NCBI RefSeq assembly: GCF_032884065.1
Contig: NC_088871.1
Coordinates: 13,120,393-13,184,392, forward strand
Length of the DNA: 64,000 nt
From: Artemia franciscana
Lineage: Eukaryota; Arthropoda; Branchiopoda; Anostraca; Artemiidae
Reading direction: 5' to 3'
A program made the translations under genes and the position numbers. The notes beneath the pieces were generated by a model. It did no database searches and was not told the origin of the DNA. It saw only the letters and a program-made list of their open reading frames with translations. Below, in pieces: positions 58,816-64,000 of this stretch (position 1 is its first letter; every line of letters starts with the position of its first letter).

Positions 58816-59880
58816 TTGAAACGGGAATCAGTGGTGCGATTCTGTAAGCTCAACCAGAGTCGACCCAGCTCTAACTGGGTACACGGAGAAATCTGGGGAA
58901 GGTAAACAGGAAGGGCGTACCAAAGCACAGAATTGCTGGCCCACAGCCTTCATTGCACTTTTTGGCCGAAGGGCCATGAAATGGAGATCAGCACCGCAGC
59001 TATAGTCCAACGCCTTATTTTTTTTTCCTTTTTACCTTTTTTTTGGTGGTGAATATATTTAGTGAAGGAAATAATCTTGCTTAAAATAAATATTTGGAGG
59101 GGACATTAAAATACAGAGATCAATTGCCATTAGTCTTTAGATATGTAATTAAAATCAGAAAATAAGGAATTAAACCACCGCAGTCGGCTCACTAGTAGTC
59201 AGTTTTTTTTTAAGGATCAAGGTTCTTGGTGTCTGGTTATTTGCTTTGAAACGGGAATCCGTGGCGCGATTCTATAAGCTCAACCAGAGTCGACCCAGCT
59301 CTAACTGGGTACACGGAGAAATCTGGGGAAGGTAAACAGGAAGGGCGTACCAAAGCACAGAATTGCTGTCCCACAACCTTCATTGCACTTTCTGGCCGAA
59401 GGGCCATGAAATGGAGATCAGCACCGCAGCTAAAGTCCAACGCCTTATTTTTTTTTTCCTTTTTACCTTTTTTTTGGTGGTGAATATATTTAGTGAAGGA
59501 AATAATCTTGCTTAAAATAAATATTTGGAGGGGACATTAAAATACAGAGATCAATTGCCATTAGTCTTTAGATATGTAATTAAAATCAGAAAATAAGGAA
59601 TTAAACCACCACAGTCGGCTCACTAGTAGTCAGTTTTTTTTTAAGGATTAAGGTTCTTGGTGTCTGGTTATTTGCTTTGAAACGGGAATCCGTGGCGCGA
59701 TTCTGTAAGCTCAACCAGAGTCGACTCAGCTCTAACTGGGTACACGGAGAAATCTGGGGAAGGTAAACAGGAAGGGCGTACCAAAGCACAGAATGGCTGG
59801 CCCACAACCTCCATTGCACCTGAAGGGGTGAACACCACAGCCTGTTCACTAGTAGTCATTTTCTTTAAGGGATTAAGAGA
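58801..59880. repeat. 431-bp tandem array, 2.5 units
   Basis: AAGGTTCTTGGTG starts units at 58801, 59219 and 59650. The first lacks 13 bases, giving 418 then 431. Units share GAGTCGACCCAGCTCTAACT, AGGAAGGGCGTACCAAAGCA, GAGATCAGCACCGCAGC and CACCRCAGTCGGCTCACTAG. The third is cut short near 59825 and continues with CTGTTCACTAGTAGTCA. The last part of each unit has poly-T and an AT-rich segment. A - strand frame recurs in each unit but follows from the repeat. Confidence 0.9.
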
Positions 59881-60113
59881 GCTTACTTTCCATGGAAGCA
59901 AACCCCCAAGCCACTATTTCACAAAATTTGTATTAAAAAGTTGTTAAGTTTCAGTTCGTGTTTGCTGGACGGGAAGATGTAAAACTGCAGTTTTTACTGT
60001 AAAAAACGCAGTTTCTGCTATAAAAAGGCAGTTTTGCCGATTTTCAGATTTCAAGTGTCAGCAAATGTTTGCCCAACTTGGTTCTTCGAAAATAATCCTC
60101 CCTTGTTTTTCAG

Positions 60114-60512
60114 ACGCTATGTTAAAGGATTCTAAAAAAGAGAAAAAAAATGGCAGCAATGGTGTTCCTACGCCGTCGGGTGGCACTCAGCCTCATATCA
60201 AATCCGAATGTCCAACCCCTGATCCGTTAGCGGCTAATGCTGGAACTACTGTGCCGTCCGTAACAGTGAAAGACGAACCCAGTACACCAAACGGTGGTGA
60301 ATCAATGAATAACTGTGAAAATAGTGGTAGTAATAATTGTGCAACCCTTAGTGGTCAAAGTGGTAATACGTCTAGTGGCCCTCAGCCTACAAGTGGCCCT
60401 GATATTAAGCCTATTGTTTGTGGACCTGGTGGTGGAATGAATCCAATGATTGGACCAAATAGTGTTGGAAGTAATCCTATGGATAATTTTTTTAATGATC
60501 CCCCAATGGACA
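60114..60512 (+). CDS. Internal exon of an unidentified Gly/Pro/Ser/Asn-rich protein
   Basis: A strong acceptor (CCTTGTTTTTCAG) and donor (GTAAGT at 60513) bound 399 bases with one open frame. It starts by completing a split codon and ends with one base, a symmetric phase-1 exon. The product starts AMLKDSKKEKKNGSNG, a basic patch, then a low-complexity region. PHIKSE and VTVKDE each fit the SUMO-attachment consensus (hydrophobic-K-x-E). Later come PGGGMNPMIGPNS and DNFFNDPPMD. Such composition is common in transcriptional co-regulators, but I cannot name the gene. Balanced codon use and no stops contrast with the repeats nearby. No neighbouring exons were found upstream in the window. Confidence 0.6.
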
Positions 60513-60540
60513 GTAAGTTATTATTTGTACTTTTTATTTT

Positions 60541-60900
60541 AAGTTATTGCTAATTTTTGTTTTAAGCTAATTAATTATTGCTAATTAATTATTGCTATTA
60601 TAATTAATTATATTATTATTATTAATATTATTATTTATTATTATTATTAACAATGATAATATATATTATTATTATTTACAATAATTTATAACAAATATAT
60701 ATCGTTTTAATTAATTAATATATATTAATTTTATATTAATTAATATTTTAATTAATTATATATATTAATTTTATATTAATTAATATTTTAATTAATTATA
60801 TATATTATTTAATTTATAATTAATATATAATAAATATATATTATTTATTATTAACAAAATTATTGTTAATATTGCTAATTAAGTTATTGCTAATTTTTGT
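60541..60900. repeat. AT-rich low-complexity region
   Basis: Dominated by TTA, ATT and TTAATTAA. A segment containing TATATATTAATTTTATATTA is repeated in tandem (about 60717-60800). Confidence 0.9.
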
Positions 60901-61426
60901 TTGTTTTGGATTTGGCTTTCCTCTAGTTTGAGTTTGTTTTTCCTAATAAGTGATTTTACTGTTTTAAACACGCAATCAAGTGATAAGTCAAGCAATCAGT
61001 AAGGTAATAGTCAAGTAAGACCAAGAAAAGAATAATCGGTATCTTGGCAACTAGGGAAGAGACTTTTTGGCTAATTGATAACATACTGACGGATCCCAAA
61101 CGCAGTTTTGGTGCTTTATCTGGAGTTTCATATTTGTTTTATCAGAGACAGCACTTAATGAAGAGCCATGGGTAGACTTAACAGACTGAGTCGAAGCTCA
61201 GGTCACAAGGGCCCGTTGCTTTAGCCCCTTCCCCATAAAAAGCAAAAGGTAATGCCACCATCCTTACCATATATTTTGCTAGGTGTCCGACACCATCCTC
61301 TGTAACTATGTCCTCCTCTAGTCTAACATCCAGTTTATGGAATGGGTTCAGCCGGTGTATAATACCGGTCGGACCTTTGCCTATTAGTTGCCTTCTTGTT
61401 TCATATAATGATTCCCAAGCTTGAAG
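60901..61426. other. Probable intron with a transposon fragment
   Basis: About 40 bases at 61363-61401 (ACCGGTCGGACCTTTGCC...) match 54933-54972 in the LINE RNase H region. 61190-61400 therefore probably belongs to a mobile element inserted just before the candidate exon. Confidence 0.45.
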
Positions 61427-61552
61427 ATGACCCGATTGGTACTATTCCCAAGCTTGAAGATGGATCGATGAGTACTTTTCCGAGCATTTCAGCACCATCT
61501 AACATCGAATCTGATTCTCAGGAATTTGGCTCCACATTCAATACTGATCAAG
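61427..61552 (+). CDS. Candidate next exon of the same unidentified gene
   Basis: From a possible acceptor CTTGAAG at 61426 to the donor GTAAAA at 61553, one frame reads DPIGTIPKLEDGSMSTFPSI, then SAPSNIESDSQEFGSTFNTDQ. The phase fits the exon ending at 60512 (one base plus two). A 33-base in-frame duplication (61411-61443 and 61444-61476) encodes IPKLEDDPIGT and IPKLEDGSMST. The acceptor lacks a good pyrimidine tract, and the upstream LINE-like sequence may have displaced the original splice site. Confidence 0.3.
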
Positions 61553-62533
61553 GTAAAAATTTCAGAGTGTGATTCTACTCACAAAACAGTCTGATTAGCA
61601 TATTCAAAACCTCGGAGCTTCCAAACTTGGACACTCTTATAAGGATTAAGTAAAAAAACAAAGAAATAAAGAAATATTTCTGTCAATGGACGCTTGAAGT
61701 TAAAGAATTACTATTTTGTATCAACCAGGGTTGTATCTTGGGGGTGAAAACGCTAGGTTTGAAAACCCCTCCCAAAAAATTTCTTGGATTTGTAAGATGG
61801 TCTTGAAATACAGTAAAAAAATAATGATCTTAATTTGCCTATGAAATTATTTCAGTAGCTTTTCTGGACCAAAATAATTTTTGGTAATAATTTATAATCA
61901 TTGTCATATATATAGGACCTGCCATTTCTTCGCTTGTTTTTGGGTTCTCTTGTTTTAAATATATTCTCTGTGGGCATTTTCTTAAAATTGTTCTATTTTT
62001 TTTATCACTTCTGTCATCTTTTCTTCAATCTCCTCTGGGTCTTCTAACACTTTATAATTTTCTAACTCCAGCTATTTTAAACACGTATCTTTCAATCTGT
62101 AGCCGTGTTCTTTGTATGTTTCGTTGTTTCGCTTTCTTTCGCTTCTAAACCTTCTTTGAAAGTACTCAGGGGAAAGCTGAAACTTTTCAAAAATGGCTTG
62201 CTTTAATCTATATACATACATATGTATATGCATATATACGTATACGCTCATATATGAAATTTTTATCTTAATGCTACTAGTCTTTCAAGTAATCGCAATA
62301 GAAATAGTATTTTTTTTTGTCGTTGAAGAAGTAGTTGTAGTATTAAATTGAAATTTTCCAAAGTTAATGAATCAATGAAAAGAAAATTACTCCCAAAACC
62401 ATGAATTGTGCCTTTCTATATTGAGAAAGTTGATTCAGAGTTTGTACAATACATATTTTTATGACCTGAAGTGAATTATTAAACCCTTTCCTAATAATGT
62501 CATTTCTCAAGTCATTTTATCCAAAACACGACA
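61553..62533. other. Spacer, no feature supported
   Basis: AT-rich DNA with a short ATATATAC-type run near 62210-62250. No coding signal. Confidence 0.35.
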
Positions 62534-62992
62534 ATGACTAGGAGAGTGTGCCCCGAATGTCGTTGCAGGGCAACTTTAAACTGTTGAATATGTAGTGACT
62601 GTACATCGTACTTCCACGAACAGTGTGCCGGAATTAAACTTTCCAGATGGACCAAAAGTTGGCTGTGCCTAGATTTGTCTACGAAAAAAGATAGTTTAAA
62701 CAAGGATAGTTTAATAAAGATTATTGCTTTTGCTGATACTTTTCCCAGTCTGCCCCAGCCTCCCCAAATTACTCCTCCACGTCTTCTATCAGGCAATGAA
62801 CTGGCGAACACCATGATGGAAATCTGATCACCCCATCAAGCTCCGAACCTTCCTAGTATTAACGATTACCTCGAAGTCAACAAATCTAGTGCCTTCTCCT
62901 GAACAGAAACTTCTACTTGTAGCACTTATTTTCCAACCACCCTATCGGGCTTTTACTCCTTTCCCTTGTATCAATGAGAGATAAATTGGAAT
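62534..62992 (+). pseudogene. PHD-finger ORF1 relic of a LINE
   Basis: From ATG at 62534 the frame reads CPECRCRATLNC-stop-ICSDC, then YFHEQCAG and WTKSWLC. This is the Cys4-His-Cys3 spacing of a PHD finger, cut by an in-frame TGA. A charged and Pro-rich stretch follows, with two more in-frame stops (62826 and near 62900). PHD-type zinc fingers are known in ORF1 of some CR1-like LINEs, which is the likeliest source. A host chromatin gene is less likely given three stops and no introns. Confidence 0.6.
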
Positions 62993-62997
62993 TTTTA

Positions 62998-63453
62998 AGC
63001 AAGGAAATATCAAACAATTCATGATAGAGAACTGTAGTAAGGAGCGACCCGGCTCAATTGTAACCGAAGCTCTAAAAAAGTGGAATTTTGTTACCAATAG
63101 TTACTTCAAAGGAATCAAATTTTTATGCTGATATTATTTCAAATTTTTATGCTGATGATATAAATTTCATCAAGTTTGGTTTTACCATTAAAAAGTTACA
63201 AACCTAAGAAAATTTGCCTTATTTTAGAAAATAGGGAGAAATTCTCCCTAAATAATGTAGAATCTTAACGAAGATCATACCATCAGATTCAGCGTATCAG
63301 TGAACCCTACTGTAGAAGTTTCATGCTCCTATCTACAAAAATGTAGAATTTTGTATTTTTTGCCAGAAGACAGATCAGGGATGCGTGGTTTTGTTTTTTG
63401 TTTTTTCATGGACTCAGTGGTCGCAGAATGTCACGAGAGGGCTTATTCTAAAA
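62998..63453 (+). mobile_element. Family A 5' end, cut by a hAT element
   Basis: It starts ATCAAACAATTCATG...GAACTGTAGTAAGGAGCGAC and follows the family to GAGAGGGCTTATTCTAA, where the sequence is interrupted by the hAT terminus at 63454. The terminal hairpin is mutated. A 14-base internal duplication (ATTTTTATGCTGAT) is present at about 63119 and 63147. Confidence 0.75.
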
Positions 63454-64000
63454 CAGTGGTTCCCAACCTTTTTCGGTCTGCGTACCCCTAGTCAAGGCCC
63501 AAAAAGTTTGCGTACCCCTTTCTTGAGAATCGTTGTTTTACTTTTTTCTTAACTAAAATCAGATTTTCAAAAACACGAGATTTATTGTCCAATATGACGG
63601 TGCTTAAATGTACGTACAAAATCAATGAGAAACTTGAGGCTGCTTTTTGCTAAAATATTATCAAATCTTGGCTCGATGTCACTAACGGCAATTATAAGGT
63701 CATTTTGTACACTCAGTCTGTTTCTGTGTTTGGTTTTGATCAATGACATTGCCAAAAATGACACTTCACAAAGGTAAGTGGATCCGAATGGTAACAAAGC
63801 AGACATGGCGATTTCACTTAGTTCCTTGTATTCTCCTTTCACCTCCAGCCAAAACTGGGAAACAGTTACATTTTGGAATTTCAGTTCTAAGGCGCGATCA
63901 CTGGCAAGTTCGATCAGATTCTCTGTAAGCTTGTCACTAAGACCGGAGCTTGAGGTCACGTCTTCAACAAATGGATTTTGGATCCAATCCTGCGTTCTAT
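63454..64000 (-). mobile_element. hAT DNA transposon, right part only
   Basis: It begins with CAGTGGTTCCCAACC, a typical hAT (Charlie-like) terminal inverted repeat. The eight bases before it, TTCTAAAA, would be the target-site duplication; the partner lies outside the window. The transposase gene reads leftward from the window edge. Confidence 0.8.
63582..64000 (-). CDS. hAT transposase C-terminal domain (partial)
   Basis: A - strand frame open from the window edge to a stop at 63582, about 139 codons. It begins TQDWIQNPFVEDV, then LSDKLTENLIELASD, ELSEIAMSALLPFGSTYLCE, FLAMSLIKTKHRNRLSVQND and LIIAVSDIEPRFDNIL. The blocks match the C-terminal dimerisation region ('hAT family C-terminal', with 'LLPF.TTYLCE..FS....IKTK.RNRL') of Charlie/ZBED5-like transposases. 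The catalytic acidic residues lie further upstream, outside the window. No stop or frameshift is visible in this part, so the copy may be fairly young, or a host gene derived from one. Confidence 0.85.
   Translation of the reverse strand, partial: RTQDWIQNPFVEDVTSSSGLSDKLTENLIELASDRALELKFQNVTVSQFWLEVKGEYKELSEIAMSALLPFGSTYLCEVSFLAMSLIKTKHRNRLSVQNDLIIAVSDIEPRFDNILAKSSLKFLIDFVRTFKHRHIGQ

Noticed and set aside
59237-59901. - strand frames with FMALRPESAMK/VGQQFCALVRPSCLP in each unit as a gene family
   Set aside because: They repeat because the DNA unit is tandemly repeated, and they break at unit edges. No independent coding evidence.

Overview
The window is nuclear DNA of an animal, most likely an arthropod. 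A crustacean such as a brine shrimp is a reasonable but unproven guess, made from the style of the repeats and LINE fragments. The signs are one clear multi-exon gene with GT-AG introns of 2.7 to 8.9 kb, a eukaryotic tRNA-Gly, degenerate LINE, hAT and SINE-like elements, microsatellites, AT-rich intergenic DNA, and no long bacterial-style ORFs or operons.

Real host genes are few. (1) A complete four-exon gene on the + strand (1626-18794) encodes a 254-residue homologue of TEX264, the ER-membrane ER-phagy receptor. It has an N-terminal membrane anchor, a GyrI-like domain and a C-terminal LC3-interacting motif. (2) A tRNA-Gly(GCC) lies on the - strand at 19717-19787. (3) One well-bounded internal exon (60114-60512), and possibly a second (61427-61552), belong to an unidentified gene rich in Gly, Pro, Ser and Asn with two SUMO-consensus-like motifs. 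The rest of that gene was not seen.

Everything else I can explain is repetitive. 1-1167 is a large foldback element. Intron 1 of the TEX264-like gene holds a composite satellite block (about 2330-7125: C-rich ~290-bp units around a 137-138-bp array). A roughly 1.7-kb, apparently non-autonomous family, called 'family A' here, occurs at least a dozen times on both strands (7.1-8.8, 15.2-18.2, 26.2-30.8, 34.0-35.1, 37.0-38.8, 40.9-42.3, 45.9-47.0, 56.1, 63.0-63.5 kb). It has a 20-bp hairpin at one end and a ~300-bp near-perfect foldback module at the other. LINE remains of at least four lineages lie at 12.3, 14.2 and 22, 16.7-17.6, and 31.3-36.9 with 47.1-50.7 kb. The last two are two broken copies of one EN-RT element in opposite orientation. 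Further pieces are an RNase H fragment near 55.2-55.8 kb and a PHD-finger ORF1 relic at 62.5 kb. Two broken copies of an orphan ORF family with a nuclease-like signature sit at 23.0-23.8 (-) and 50.7-52.2 kb (+). A tRNA-Ser-like relic leads into a 431-bp tandem array at 58.7-59.9 kb. A hAT transposase C-terminus enters from the right edge.

Several elements are nested (LINE in A, A in LINE, hAT in A), which gives a relative order of insertion. No cellular operon or multigene pathway is visible. The most unusual signals are copy-specific changes mirrored in both arms of the family A foldback, a duplicated piece of the exon 2 splice boundary just upstream of the real one, and the preserved LIR motif in the TEX264-like protein.
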